A stretch of 64,000 bases of DNA, from positions 285,224 to 349,223 of the forward strand of contig JBBSGR010000002.1 in the NCBI GenBank assembly GCA_038253945.1. The letters are read 5' to 3'. Under the pieces are notes generated by a model. That model made no database searches. It saw nothing but the letters and a program-made list of their open reading frames with translations, and was not told where the DNA came from. The translations under genes were made by a program, and so were the position numbers. This document shows, in pieces, positions 8,385-16,681 of the stretch. Every line of letters begins with the position of its first letter. Position 1 is the first letter of the stretch. Source of the stretch: JBBRYW01 sp038253945 (GTDB lineage: Bacteria > Actinomycetota > Thermoleophilia > Gaiellales > Gaiellaceae).

Positions 8385-9683
8385 ATGAGCCGTGCGCACC
8401 TGCCGGTCGTCGTCGCCGCTGCGCTCGCTCTCGTCTTTCTTGCCGCCGGCAGCGCCGCGACGAAGATCTACTCGAGCGGTGCCCTTCGCATCCCGATCCG
8501 CGACGGGGAGACGATCGAGCAGCCGATCAACGTCCGCGAGGCGGGCCCCGTCTGGCACCTGTCGGTCTCGGTCCGCCTCGATCATCCCCGTGACTCCGAT
8601 CTCGCTCTCGCGCTCGTCGCTCCCGACGGCTCTACCGTGGCCCTTGCCTCCCACCAGGGCGGGGCGGGAGGTAATTTCGGTTCCGGCTCCCGCAACTGCA
8701 CCGGGACGCTCACCGAGTTCGACGACGGCGGAGACGTGCGCGTCTCAGCCTCGACGCCTCCGTTCGAAGGCATTCTCCGTCCGGAGGAGCGGCTCGCACA
8801 CCTCTACGGCAAGCAGGCTCGTGGGCGTTGGGCTCTCAGGATCACCGACGATGTGCCCGGAAAGGCCGGCACCCTGTTCTGCTGGCAGCTCGACTTGAGT
8901 CGAAACGTCCTCGAGATCAAGCGCGCCGGGGGCGGCAAGACACGCGCCGAGCTTTCCTACCGTGAGCGCAATCTCGACTACCGCGACGTGCGCTTGCGCA
9001 TCCTTCGCAGAGGCAGGCCGATCTTCGACGGCCCGTTGCCGAAGGCCGGCTGCGGCGGCGTCTGCCCCTACTGGCGCCCGGCGCTCGACTTCGGCAGGCC
9101 AATCATGGTGCGCGACCTCGACCGGGACGGCGAGCCGGAGGTCATTGTCGACGCGTTCAGCGGCGGCGCCCATTGCTGCTTCTACTCGGAGATCTTCCGG
9201 TATGTGCCGGCCTCCCACAGCTACTCGCGCACCGCTCGATACTGGGGCAACGCCTTCTACAAGCTGGTCGATCTCGACCGCGACGGATCGCCGGAGCTCG
9301 TCAGTGCCGACGATCGGTTCGCGTACGCGTTCACCTCCTTTGCCGCCTCCTTCGACCCGGTTCAGGTCAGCCGCTTCCGTCGCGGGAGGCTGATCGACGT
9401 GACGAGGTCGTTTCCGGCGCGCGTGAGAAGGAGTGCCAAGGAGCTCTGGGCCCAGTACAAGGTGATTCGGAAAAGCCAGTTCCCGGATGTCCGGGGCGTG
9501 CTGGCCGCGTACATGGCCGACAAGTACCTGCTCGGCGAGCAAAAGGAGGGCTGGAATCAGCTCGACGGGGCTTTCCGGCGGGGCGAGCTCGGCCGTTCGT
9601 CCACGCAGGACGGCTACCCGGCGGGCAGAGCCTATCTGAGACGGCTGAGGATCTTTCTCCGCCAGACCGGCTACACAGGCTGA
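8385..9683 (+). CDS. Secreted protein with proprotein-convertase P-domain and FG-GAP/Ca-binding-like repeats
   Basis: A 432-residue exported protein. Residues 1-25 form a signal peptide ('VVVAAALALVFLAAGSA'). Residues about 35-165 match the jelly-roll P/Homo-B domain found after subtilisin-like proteases ('VSVRLDHPRDSDLALALVAP', 'GRWALRITDDVPGKAGTL'), here without any protease domain. Two later stretches, 'VRDLDRDGEPEVIV' and 'LVDLDRDGSPELVS', resemble FG-GAP/VCBS calcium-binding loops. ATG 8385 is preferred because it places the signal peptide at the N-terminus. Function unknown; probably extracellular binding or adhesion. Confidence 0.65.
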   Translation: MSRAHLPVVVAAALALVFLAAGSAATKIYSSGALRIPIRDGETIEQPINVREAGPVWHLSVSVRLDHPRDSDLALALVAPDGSTVALASHQGGAGGNFGSGSRNCTGTLTEFDDGGDVRVSASTPPFEGILRPEERLAHLYGKQARGRWALRITDDVPGKAGTLFCWQLDLSRNVLEIKRAGGGKTRAELSYRERNLDYRDVRLRILRRGRPIFDGPLPKAGCGGVCPYWRPALDFGRPIMVRDLDRDGEPEVIVDAFSGGAHCCFYSEIFRYVPASHSYSRTARYWGNAFYKLVDLDRDGSPELVSADDRFAYAFTSFAASFDPVQVSRFRRGRLIDVTRSFPARVRRSAKELWAQYKVIRKSQFPDVRGVLAAYMADKYLLGEQKEGWNQLDGAFRRGELGRSSTQDGYPAGRAYLRRLRIFLRQTGYTG

Positions 9684-9687
9684 ACGA

Positions 9688-10437
9688 GTGCGGGTCGCCG
9701 CGCTCTACGACATCCACGGGAATCTGCCTGCGTTGGAGGCGGCCCTCGCCGACGTCGAGCGGCTCGGCGTCGACGCGATCGTCGTCGGCGGAGATGTCGC
9801 CTTGGGGCCGATGCCGCAAGAGACGGTGGAGCGACTGCTCGCGCTCGGTGGAGCGGTTCGGTGGGTCCGCGGCAACGCCGACCGCGAGCTCGTCTCGCCG
9901 GCTGCGAACGGCGACGGTGTCTGGCGGCTTCGCTCCGCTTGGGCCGCAGGCCAGCTGACATCGGCGCACCGAGACCTCCTCAAGGGGCTTCCGACGACGC
10001 TGACGGTCGAGATCGAAGGCCTCGGCCCCACGCTGTTCTGCCACGGCTCGCCCCGTAGCGACGAGGAGATCATCACGTCGGCCAGCCCGGACGAGCGACT
10101 GCTGCCCATGCTTGCGAGCGTCACCGAGCGAGTCGTCGTCTGTGGCCACACGCACGTCCAGTTCGACCGAGTCGCAAAGCACACGCGGATCGTGAATGCC
10201 GGCAGCGTCGGCATGCCGTACGAAGGCTCGCCCGGGGCGTACTGGGCGCTGCTCGGCCCCGGCGTCTCGTTGCGCCGAACCAGCTACGACGTCGAAGCCG
10301 CGGCCGAGCGGATCCGGTCGACTGCGTACCCGGAGCCGGACGAGCTGCTCTCCGACCTCTTCGAAAGCCCGGTGCCCGCCGCCGAGGCAACGGAAGCCTT
10401 CGAGCGCATGGCGGCGGACCGCGAGCGAGTAGACTGA
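9688..10437 (+). CDS. Calcineurin-like metallophosphoesterase
   Basis: A 249-residue cytosolic protein starting at GTG. All metal-binding motifs of the YfcE/MPP class are present in order: 'LYDIHGN', 'VVGGDVALGP', 'RGNADRE', 'FCHGSP' and 'VCGHTHVQFD', followed by 'NAGSVGMPYEG'. These enzymes are dimetal phosphodiesterases; the substrate is not predictable. It is followed directly by the FmdB gene. Confidence 0.88.
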   Translation: MRVAALYDIHGNLPALEAALADVERLGVDAIVVGGDVALGPMPQETVERLLALGGAVRWVRGNADRELVSPAANGDGVWRLRSAWAAGQLTSAHRDLLKGLPTTLTVEIEGLGPTLFCHGSPRSDEEIITSASPDERLLPMLASVTERVVVCGHTHVQFDRVAKHTRIVNAGSVGMPYEGSPGAYWALLGPGVSLRRTSYDVEAAAERIRSTAYPEPDELLSDLFESPVPAAEATEAFERMAADRERVD

Positions 10438-10444
10438 CGTGGCG

Positions 10445-10669
10445 ATGCCCATCTACGAGTACGCGTGCATGTCTTGCGAGTCGCACTTCGAGGAGCTCGT
10501 CCGCGGCGACGCCACCGTCTCGTGCCCCGAGTGCGGAGGCTCGAACGCACGGAAGCAGCTTTCCACGTTCGCCGTCCACGGCGGGGGGACCGCGGAGCCG
10601 AGTTTCCGGCCGACGCCGCACGGCGGCGGTGGCGGCGGGTGCTGCGGCGGCAGCTGCGGCAGCTGCTAG
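10445..10669 (+). CDS. FmdB-family zinc ribbon protein
   Basis: A 74-residue protein starting 'MPIYEYACMSCESHFEEL', the hallmark FmdB N-terminus, with CxxC pairs 'CMSC' and 'CPECGG' forming one zinc ribbon. The tail is Gly/Cys-rich ('GGGCCGGSCGSC'). ATG 10445 is chosen over GTG 10439 because family members begin at MPIYEY. Often annotated as a regulatory protein, with no firm function. Confidence 0.85.
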   Translation: MPIYEYACMSCESHFEELVRGDATVSCPECGGSNARKQLSTFAVHGGGTAEPSFRPTPHGGGGGGCCGGSCGSC

Positions 10670-10670
10670 C

Positions 10671-10696
10671 CCTTCGAGCGATGAATCGCTCGAAGG
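10671..10696 (+). terminator. Stem-loop terminator after fmdB
   Basis: Perfect 11-bp inverted repeat (CCTTCGAGCGA / TCGCTCGAAGG) with a TGAA loop starting two bases after the stop codon. No T-run follows, so it may be a non-canonical terminator or an mRNA 3' stabiliser, as is common in GC-rich actinobacteria. Confidence 0.6.
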
Positions 10697-10738
10697 TCTA
10701 ACTCGGCCCGTCCGCACCGCCTCGTAGACTGCCCCCGC

Positions 10739-11386
10739 ATGAGCCCCCTTCCCGAGCTCGCCGCCTACGCGCAGCTCGCCTCGGAGTGCACCCGCTGTCG
10801 CCTCGCCGAGACGCGGACGCAGGTCGTCTTCGGAGTGGGGAGCCCCGACGCCGAGCTGATGCTCGTGGGCGAGGCACCCGGCTTCCACGAGGACAAGCAG
10901 GGCTTCCCGTTCGTCGGCCAGGCGGGGAAGCTGCTCGACCGCCTACTCGGTGGAATCGGGCTCGAGCGCGGCGACGTCTACATCGCGAACGTGATCAAGT
11001 GCCGCCCTCCGGGCAACCGCGACCCGATGCCCGACGAGATCGAGGCATGCGAGACTCACCTGTTTCGCCAGGTGGAGCTGATCCGGCCCACCATGATCGC
11101 CACGCTCGGCAACTTTGCGACGAAGCTGCTTTCGGGCAAGCAGGCGGGTATCACGCGCGTGCACGGAGTCGAGCAGCCCACCGTTATCGCGGGCCGCCCG
11201 GTCATCCTCTATCCGATCTATCACCCCGCCGCGGCGCTGTATACACCGGCCATGCTGCAGGTGCTGGAGCAAGATTTCCGCCGCATCCCGGAACTGCTCG
11301 GCCGGAAGGCTTCCGAGCCGCTGGAAGAGCCGGTTCTCGTCGCGGCCGCCGCACCGCAAGCAGCGGTCCAGCTCGGCCTTTTCTAG
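10739..11386 (+). CDS. Uracil-DNA glycosylase, family 4 (4Fe-4S)
   Basis: A 215-residue base-excision-repair enzyme. Four cysteines positioned for a 4Fe-4S cluster are visible (C17, C20, C88, C104). The catalytic pocket motif 'GEAPGFHEDKQGFPFVG' (44-60) and the C-terminal 'YPIYHPAAAL' motif are intact. Family-4 enzymes remove uracil from DNA, often in thermophiles and actinobacteria. It precedes the t6A operon by six bases and may be co-transcribed with it. Confidence 0.93.
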   Translation: MSPLPELAAYAQLASECTRCRLAETRTQVVFGVGSPDAELMLVGEAPGFHEDKQGFPFVGQAGKLLDRLLGGIGLERGDVYIANVIKCRPPGNRDPMPDEIEACETHLFRQVELIRPTMIATLGNFATKLLSGKQAGITRVHGVEQPTVIAGRPVILYPIYHPAAALYTPAMLQVLEQDFRRIPELLGRKASEPLEEPVLVAAAAPQAAVQLGLF

Positions 11387-11392
11387 GCTCTC

Positions 11393-11851
11393 GTGCGGGT
11401 CACGAGCTCCTCCGCAGAGGAGACGGAGTGCTTGGGCGGCGTGGTCGCGGGCGGCCTCGAGATCGGTGACGTAATCACTGTGTCCGGCGAGCTCGGCGCG
11501 GGCAAGACGACGTTCGTGCGTGGGGCGTGCCGTGCGCTCGGTGTCGCCGGCCGCGTCTCGAGCCCGACCTACACGATCGGGCACCGGTACGTCGGGCGGG
11601 TGCCCGTGTCCCACCTCGACCTGTACCGCTTCGCCGGCGTGTCGGGTGAGGAGTGGGGGGATCTGGAGCCCTACCTCGAGGGCGCCGTCGTCTTCGTCGA
11701 ATGGCCGGAAGCGGCCGGAAGCGCACTGCCGCTGCCGCGCCTATCTGTACGGTTACAGCACATCGACGAGCGCACGCGAGCCGTGATGCTCGAGACGGCT
11801 GACACGAGCCTTTTGGAGAGGATTCGGCGCGGTGGTCATCCTTGCGTTTGA
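11393..11851 (+). CDS. tsaE: tRNA t6A biosynthesis ATPase TsaE
   Basis: A 152-residue P-loop ATPase that drives turnover of the TsaB-TsaD threonylcarbamoyl-transferase complex. Walker A 'GELGAGKTT' lies at residues 32-40, followed by 'RVSSPTYTIGHRY' and 'HLDLYRF'. GTG start. It overlaps tsaB by 20 bases. Confidence 0.94.
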   Translation: MRVTSSSAEETECLGGVVAGGLEIGDVITVSGELGAGKTTFVRGACRALGVAGRVSSPTYTIGHRYVGRVPVSHLDLYRFAGVSGEEWGDLEPYLEGAVVFVEWPEAAGSALPLPRLSVRLQHIDERTRAVMLETADTSLLERIRRGGHPCV

Positions 11852-12428
11852 CACGGCAACCGCTCGTGCGACGAGTGCGCTCGCCAGCAACGGCCGGGTG
11901 CTCGGCGAACGTACCTCGACCGCCGTCAGCATCCTTGCCGACGTCGACCGCCTGCTGCGGGGGGCCGGTCTCCGGGCGGCTGCGATCGACGCGCTCGTGG
12001 TGGGCACCGGGCCGGGCAGCTTCACCGGCCTGCGCATCGGACTTGCTTCCGCACGCGCTCTCGCGTTCGCGCTCGACATCCCGGTTGCCGGGGTCTCGAC
12101 GCTGGCCGCGCTCGCGGCCGGTGCGCCGGGCGCGCTGCCCGTCGTCGACGCGCGCCGGCGCGAGATCTTCACGCTTGCGGGAGGTGAGGTGCGTTGCCTC
12201 AAGCCCGGCGAGCTCGGACTCGAGCCGGGCACGCTCTGCGTCGGCGACGGCGCCGTGCGGTACCGGCAGCCGCTCGAGGCCGCGGGAGCGAGGATTCCGC
12301 CTGACGAAAGCGACCTGCATCTGCCGCGGGCGAGCCTTCATATCTCCCTCGCGGGCCGCTTCGGCCCGGCCGAGCTGGTCGAGCCTCTCTACGTACGCCT
12401 GCCCGATGCCCGGGAGAGGTCGGCATGA
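11832..12428 (+). CDS. tsaB: tRNA t6A biosynthesis scaffold protein TsaB
   Basis: A 198-residue ASKHA-fold protein that dimerises with TsaD. It begins 'MVILAFDTATARATSAL' and contains the phosphate-binding-like 'VVGTGPGSFTGLRIGLA'. GTG start inside tsaE; the stop overlaps rimI by 4 bases. In bacteria the tsaB-tsaD-tsaE set with the carbamoyl-AMP synthase TsaC makes t6A37 in ANN-decoding tRNAs. TsaC is not in this window. Confidence 0.94.
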   Translation: MVILAFDTATARATSALASNGRVLGERTSTAVSILADVDRLLRGAGLRAAAIDALVVGTGPGSFTGLRIGLASARALAFALDIPVAGVSTLAALAAGAPGALPVVDARRREIFTLAGGEVRCLKPGELGLEPGTLCVGDGAVRYRQPLEAAGARIPPDESDLHLPRASLHISLAGRFGPAELVEPLYVRLPDARERSA

Positions 12429-12907
12429 TCGAGCTTCGTCGGCTCAAGCTCCGCGATCTGGGCAGCGTGGAGCGGATCGAGCGTCGTTCCTACGGCTCGC
12501 CGTGGTCGTGCTCGATGTTCGCCGGAGAGTTGGCCAAGCCGTCGTCACTCTGTCTCGGCGCGTTCGATTTCGCCGACAAGGCACTCGTCGGCTTTCTGAT
12601 CATCTCCCGCTACGTGGACGCCTGGCACGTGATGAACGTCGCAGTCGACCCGGATCATCGTCGGCGCGGCATCGCGACAATGCTGCTCGAGCGCCTCTTC
12701 GAGGCCACCGCGGAGGACGCGGAGCGCGGCTACACGCTCGAGGTGCGCGTATCCAACGTGGGGGCGATCCGGCTCTACGAGCAGCTCGGCTTCCGGCGCC
12801 GCGGTGTGCGTCCGGGCTACTACACCGACAATCGAGAAGACGCGCTGGTGATGTGGAAGGATCCCGTCCCCGCGCAGCAGAGCGAGCGTGAACACGGGCA
12901 CCGGTAG
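12425..12907 (+). CDS. rimI: Ribosomal-protein-alanine N-acetyltransferase RimI
   Basis: A 160-residue GNAT acetyltransferase. The acetyl-CoA loop 'DHRRRGIATMLL', then 'EVRVSNVGAIRLYEQLGF' and the terminal 'GYYTDNREDALVMWK' match RimI. Its position between tsaB and tsaD is conserved in many bacteria. It acetylates the N-terminal alanine of ribosomal protein S18 in E. coli. Confidence 0.92.
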   Translation: MIELRRLKLRDLGSVERIERRSYGSPWSCSMFAGELAKPSSLCLGAFDFADKALVGFLIISRYVDAWHVMNVAVDPDHRRRGIATMLLERLFEATAEDAERGYTLEVRVSNVGAIRLYEQLGFRRRGVRPGYYTDNREDALVMWKDPVPAQQSEREHGHR

Positions 12908-12917
12908 AGGCGAAGAC

Positions 12918-13886
12918 GTGATCCTCGGCATCGAGACGTCCTGCGACGAGACGGCCGCGGCTCTCGTGACCGGTGACGGGCGCATCCTGTCCAACGTCGT
13001 CTCGTCCCAGGCCAAGCTTCACGCGCGTTACGGCGGGGTCGTCCCGGAGATCGCGTCTCGACGTCACCTGGAGCTGGTGCTGCCCGTCGTGCGAGAAGCG
13101 CTCGCTGACGCCGGCGCATCGCTCGGGAACGTGGACGCGATCGCGGTCACCAGGGGCCCGGGGCTCGTGGGTGCGCTGCTGGTCGGGCTCGCGGCCGCCA
13201 AGGCGCTGGCGTGGGCGCGCGGCTTGCCGCTGATTCCCGTCGACCACCTGCACGGCCACGTCGCTTCTCTCTTCCTCGAGCCCGAGCCCCTCGAACCTCC
13301 GTTTCTCTGCCTCCTCGCAAGCGGCGGTCACACGATGCTGGTGGACGTCGGAGACCGGTCCGGCTTCGACGTGCTCGGAACGACGATCGACGACGCCGCC
13401 GGGGAAGCCTTCGACAAGGGCGCGAGGCTCCTCGGGCTCCCGTACCCCGGAGGGGCGGCGCTCGACCGCCTCGCGCAGAAGGGGGATCCACAGGCATTCT
13501 CGTTTCCCGTCGCACGTGTGCCGGGGCTCGATTTCTCGTTCTCGGGCGTGAAGACCGCGTTGCTGTACGCGGTTCGCAAGCTCTCGTCCAAAGAGGTCGC
13601 CGAGCGGCGCGCGGACCTCGCAGCGAGTTACCAGCGCGCCGTGGTGCGCGCGCTCGTCGAGCGGACCCTGGCGGCGGCCGAGCAGTATGGATTCGACCGG
13701 CTGGCGGTCGCCGGCGGGGTCGCGGCAAACTCCGAGCTGCGGGCGTCACTCGGCACCGCCGTCGCCGCGCCGCTCTCCCTCTGCACGGACAATGCCGCGA
13801 TGGTGGCGTCGGCCGGCCGCTACCGCGAGGCGATGTCCCATCCCAGCTACCTTGCGCTCGATGCCTACGCTTCGGGAGCTGCCTGA
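12918..13886 (+). CDS. tsaD: tRNA N6-adenosine threonylcarbamoyltransferase TsaD
   Basis: Catalytic subunit of t6A synthesis, transferring threonylcarbamoyl from TC-AMP to A37 of tRNA. GTG 12918 gives 'ILGIETSCDETAAA' at the very N-terminus, as in the family, and has a Shine-Dalgarno-like TAGAGG seven bases upstream; GTG 12888 (ten residues longer, overlapping rimI) is the alternative. The metal site 'DHLHGHVAS', 'GGHTMLVDV' and 'LDFSFSGVKTAL' are intact. The 3' end overlaps the downstream protease gene by 26 bases. Confidence 0.95.
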   Translation: MILGIETSCDETAAALVTGDGRILSNVVSSQAKLHARYGGVVPEIASRRHLELVLPVVREALADAGASLGNVDAIAVTRGPGLVGALLVGLAAAKALAWARGLPLIPVDHLHGHVASLFLEPEPLEPPFLCLLASGGHTMLVDVGDRSGFDVLGTTIDDAAGEAFDKGARLLGLPYPGGAALDRLAQKGDPQAFSFPVARVPGLDFSFSGVKTALLYAVRKLSSKEVAERRADLAASYQRAVVRALVERTLAAAEQYGFDRLAVAGGVAANSELRASLGTAVAAPLSLCTDNAAMVASAGRYREAMSHPSYLALDAYASGAA

Positions 13887-16404
13887 GCCCTGCCAGATCG
13901 GGCCGCTCGCCGTCGTCGCGCTTGCGGCGACGATTCTGCTCGTGGCCACCGGCGGTGAATCGGCTGGAGCGCCGCGGCGCACCGAGCGCGCGCCGACGTG
14001 GCGCGGGCTCGTGGGCGGCCGTCTGGCCCAGGTGCCGGTCGGACAGCGGCAGATCGTTTTGCTCAGGGAACCGTCGCTGGCCGATCGCGTCGCTCGGTCG
14101 GGTGGGCGCGCGAGCGAGGTGGACGAGCGGCGCTGGAACGAGGAAGCGCTCGCGAAGCAGAAGGCGCTCCTCTCGCGGCTCTCGCTCCAGGAGGGGCTGA
14201 CGATCCAGCCGGAGTTCACGTACACGCGTGTCGTGAACGGATTCTCCGCCGCCCTCGACCCACGCGCGGTGGCCGCGCTCGAGCGTTCCCCCGAGGTCGA
14301 CGGAATCTATCCGGTGCGAGTGGGGTATCCCGCGACCGTGCCTCGCGCAAGGGGTCGCCTGCCCGGTGCGGACGGCGCCCGACTCGCCACTCCGCCTGGC
14401 TTCAACGGTCGCGGGATCACGATCGCGCTGCTGGACACCGGCGTCGATCGCACGCACCGTTACCTCGCGGGCAGGGTGCGTTCCGGCTTCGACGTGGTGG
14501 GGGGAGACGAGACCGCGGCGGCGGACGCAAGCCCGCAGGATCCGTCGCGGCTGGAGCGCCATGGAACCGAGCTGGCCGGCCTGCTCGTGGGCCGCGGTGA
14601 TTCCAGCCGGCCGGCGGGTGCCGCGCCGGGTGCGTCCGTGCTGCCGATTCGGGTCGCGGGCTGGCAGGACGACGGTCACGCGGGCTGGGCGGTCTACGGC
14701 CGGACCGACCAGGTGATCGCCGGGCTCGAGCGCGCCGTCGATCCGAACGGCGACGGGGACGCGCACGACGGCGCGCGCGTGACTCTCATCGGGATCGTGG
14801 AGCCCTGGGCGGCCTTTGCGGACGGCCCGGCCGCGAGAGCGGTGCGAGGCGCGCTCGCTCTCGACGACCTGGTCGTGACGCCCGCGGGGAACCTCGGTCC
14901 GGCGGGTCCCGCTTTCGGCAGCATCACGGGCCCGGGCGGTGCGCCGGCCGCGCTCACTGTCGGCGCGGCAGACGTCCGACGACAAACGCCTGACGTTCGC
15001 GTCGTGATGCGAGCGGGGCTCCAGGTGCGCTTCGACGGCGATCTGCCACTCGCTGGGTCGATCGTGCCGCGCGGCGTGCTCACCCTGAGCGTCGGCCTGC
15101 CGCGCAACCATCCCTCGACCGGGCAGATAGACGAGTCGCCGCCGCCACCACTGGCCGATTTCTTCACGCCTGACGGGCGCAGCCTGGTTGCCGGCAAGGC
15201 GGCCCTCGTGAATGCAGGCAGCGATCCTCAGGCGGCCGTCGAGAACGCGGCGCGCGCGGGCGCCTTTGCCATTCTGCTGTATGGAGAGAGGTTCCCGGCC
15301 GGTGCTCTCGGCCTCGACGAGGACGTCACGTCACCTGTGATCGGTGTGCCCTCGGCCTCCGCCCGCGAGCTCGCAGGGGCGCTCAGGACGGGGGAGAGCG
15401 TGGCCGTGTCGATCGGAGCTCCCGGCTCTCGGGTCAACTCTGCCGAGGGCAGCATCTCCGGCTTCTCCTCGCGCGGCCTCGCCTATGACGGCGGCCTGAA
15501 GCCCGATCTCGCCGCCCCGGGCGTGGCGCTTACGACCTCGGAGCCGGGGGTGAACGACGACGGCACACCCCGCTTTGGCGTGGTGAACGGCTCGAGCGTC
15601 GCGGCCGCCGCGGTCGCCGGAGCGGCGGCGGTTCTCGCCCAAGCGCGCCGGGGCGTCGACGCGCCGGGTCTGAAAGCCTTGCTCGTCGGGTCTGCTCGGC
15701 CTCTTCCCGCCGAGCCTGTAACCGCTCAGGGTGCCGGTCTCGTCGACGTTGGGGCGGCAGCGGCCTCAGAGCTCGCCGCCGAGCCCGTCTCGCTCTCGTT
15801 CGCGTCCGCTTCGCAGAGGCGGGTCTTCCACCTGCGCAATCTCTCGATGCGGGCTCTCCGGGTGACGCTCGTCGTCGCAGTGAAGGGCCCGGGTGGTCAG
15901 CCGCTCTCGATCTCTCCCGCCCGGATCAAGCTCCCGAAGGGCGGCGAGGCGGCCGTGACGGTCTCGGCCCGAACCGGCTTCCCGCGGCAAGGGGTGATCC
16001 GCGTCGCACCCCTCGGTGGCGAGCAGATTCGCGTGCCCTGGGCAATCGCGCGGCCCCCGCGCACGCGAAACCTGCTTCGGGACGTCAGGCTGAGGCGGGT
16101 GACGGCTTCTTCAGCCGTTCTCACGGTCACTGCCGGCGACGTGGTCGGGGCCCAGGTACAAGCTTTCTCGCGCCTCGAGCTGCATCTCTGGAACAGGGAG
16201 GGCAGAGACCTCGGCCTCCTGGCCAGGCTTCGAGACGGCTTGCCCGGGTCATATCTGTTCCAGTTGACCGGACGCGGCCCGGCCGGGCAGGTGCTCTCTC
16301 GCGGCCGCTACCGGATCCGCGTCGCTGCGTTCCCGACTGACGGGGGGCCGCCCGGCCGACGTGCCGTCGACTTCGTCGTCGGGCGCCGGTCGCCACGGCC
16401 ATAG
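13861..16404 (+). CDS. Secreted subtilisin-like serine protease (S8) with PA insert
   Basis: An 847-residue exported protease. A hydrophobic segment at residues 14-32 is the signal. An I9-like propeptide follows (about 95-160, 'RVVNGFSAALDPRAVAAL'). The catalytic triad is visible: Asp192 in 'ALLDTGVD', His234 in 'RHGTELAG' and Ser579 in 'VNGSSVAAAA'. A protease-associated domain is inserted around 430-520 ('GKAALVNAGSD', 'AFAILLYGE'). The last ~230 residues look like beta-sandwich domains. ATG 13861 lies inside tsaD. The His and Ser motifs deviate from the usual HGTHVAG and GTSMA, so activity is likely but unproven. Confidence 0.85.
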   Translation: MPTLRELPEPCQIGPLAVVALAATILLVATGGESAGAPRRTERAPTWRGLVGGRLAQVPVGQRQIVLLREPSLADRVARSGGRASEVDERRWNEEALAKQKALLSRLSLQEGLTIQPEFTYTRVVNGFSAALDPRAVAALERSPEVDGIYPVRVGYPATVPRARGRLPGADGARLATPPGFNGRGITIALLDTGVDRTHRYLAGRVRSGFDVVGGDETAAADASPQDPSRLERHGTELAGLLVGRGDSSRPAGAAPGASVLPIRVAGWQDDGHAGWAVYGRTDQVIAGLERAVDPNGDGDAHDGARVTLIGIVEPWAAFADGPAARAVRGALALDDLVVTPAGNLGPAGPAFGSITGPGGAPAALTVGAADVRRQTPDVRVVMRAGLQVRFDGDLPLAGSIVPRGVLTLSVGLPRNHPSTGQIDESPPPPLADFFTPDGRSLVAGKAALVNAGSDPQAAVENAARAGAFAILLYGERFPAGALGLDEDVTSPVIGVPSASARELAGALRTGESVAVSIGAPGSRVNSAEGSISGFSSRGLAYDGGLKPDLAAPGVALTTSEPGVNDDGTPRFGVVNGSSVAAAAVAGAAAVLAQARRGVDAPGLKALLVGSARPLPAEPVTAQGAGLVDVGAAAASELAAEPVSLSFASASQRRVFHLRNLSMRALRVTLVVAVKGPGGQPLSISPARIKLPKGGEAAVTVSARTGFPRQGVIRVAPLGGEQIRVPWAIARPPRTRNLLRDVRLRRVTASSAVLTVTAGDVVGAQVQAFSRLELHLWNREGRDLGLLARLRDGLPGSYLFQLTGRGPAGQVLSRGRYRIRVAAFPTDGGPPGRRAVDFVVGRRSPRP

Positions 16405-16596
16405 CTGGTGCGGTGCCGACCTCGGGAACCGTGGGCTGCGCCCCCTTTCCGGCTGCATCGACCCGGTCGAGCGCAAGGACTGCGATCCACGCTCCCGAGC
16501 GCGCCGACGGCGTATACTCACCGCGCGTTTTCCAGGGAAAAGGAGCCAAAGTAAGCACGCCACGCATCCAGCCCGCCCTGCGTCCGAGGAGGATCG

Positions 16597-16681
16597 ATGA
16601 CACGCTACGCGTCCGGGGTCGCCGGAGGGAAGCCTCCGGTCGTCGGTCGCCCGCTCCGCCTGAGCCTCGAGAGGTTGGTCT
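16597..16681 (+). repeat. Leader repeat, copy G (upstream of gdh)
   Basis: An 85-base element ending immediately before the gdh ATG. It aligns to the copy at 32571-32656 with one single-base gap and about eight substitutions (roughly 90% identity, counted by eye). The conserved left arm contains CACGCTACGCGTCCGGG and the conserved right arm GAGCCTCGAGAGGTTGG; the centre forms a hairpin CCGGAGG-GAAG-CCTCCGG. GAGAGG in the right arm is positioned as the ribosome binding site. It opens with its own ATG (16597) behind GAGGAGG, which would encode a 31-codon ORF overlapping the gdh start. Confidence 0.8.
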
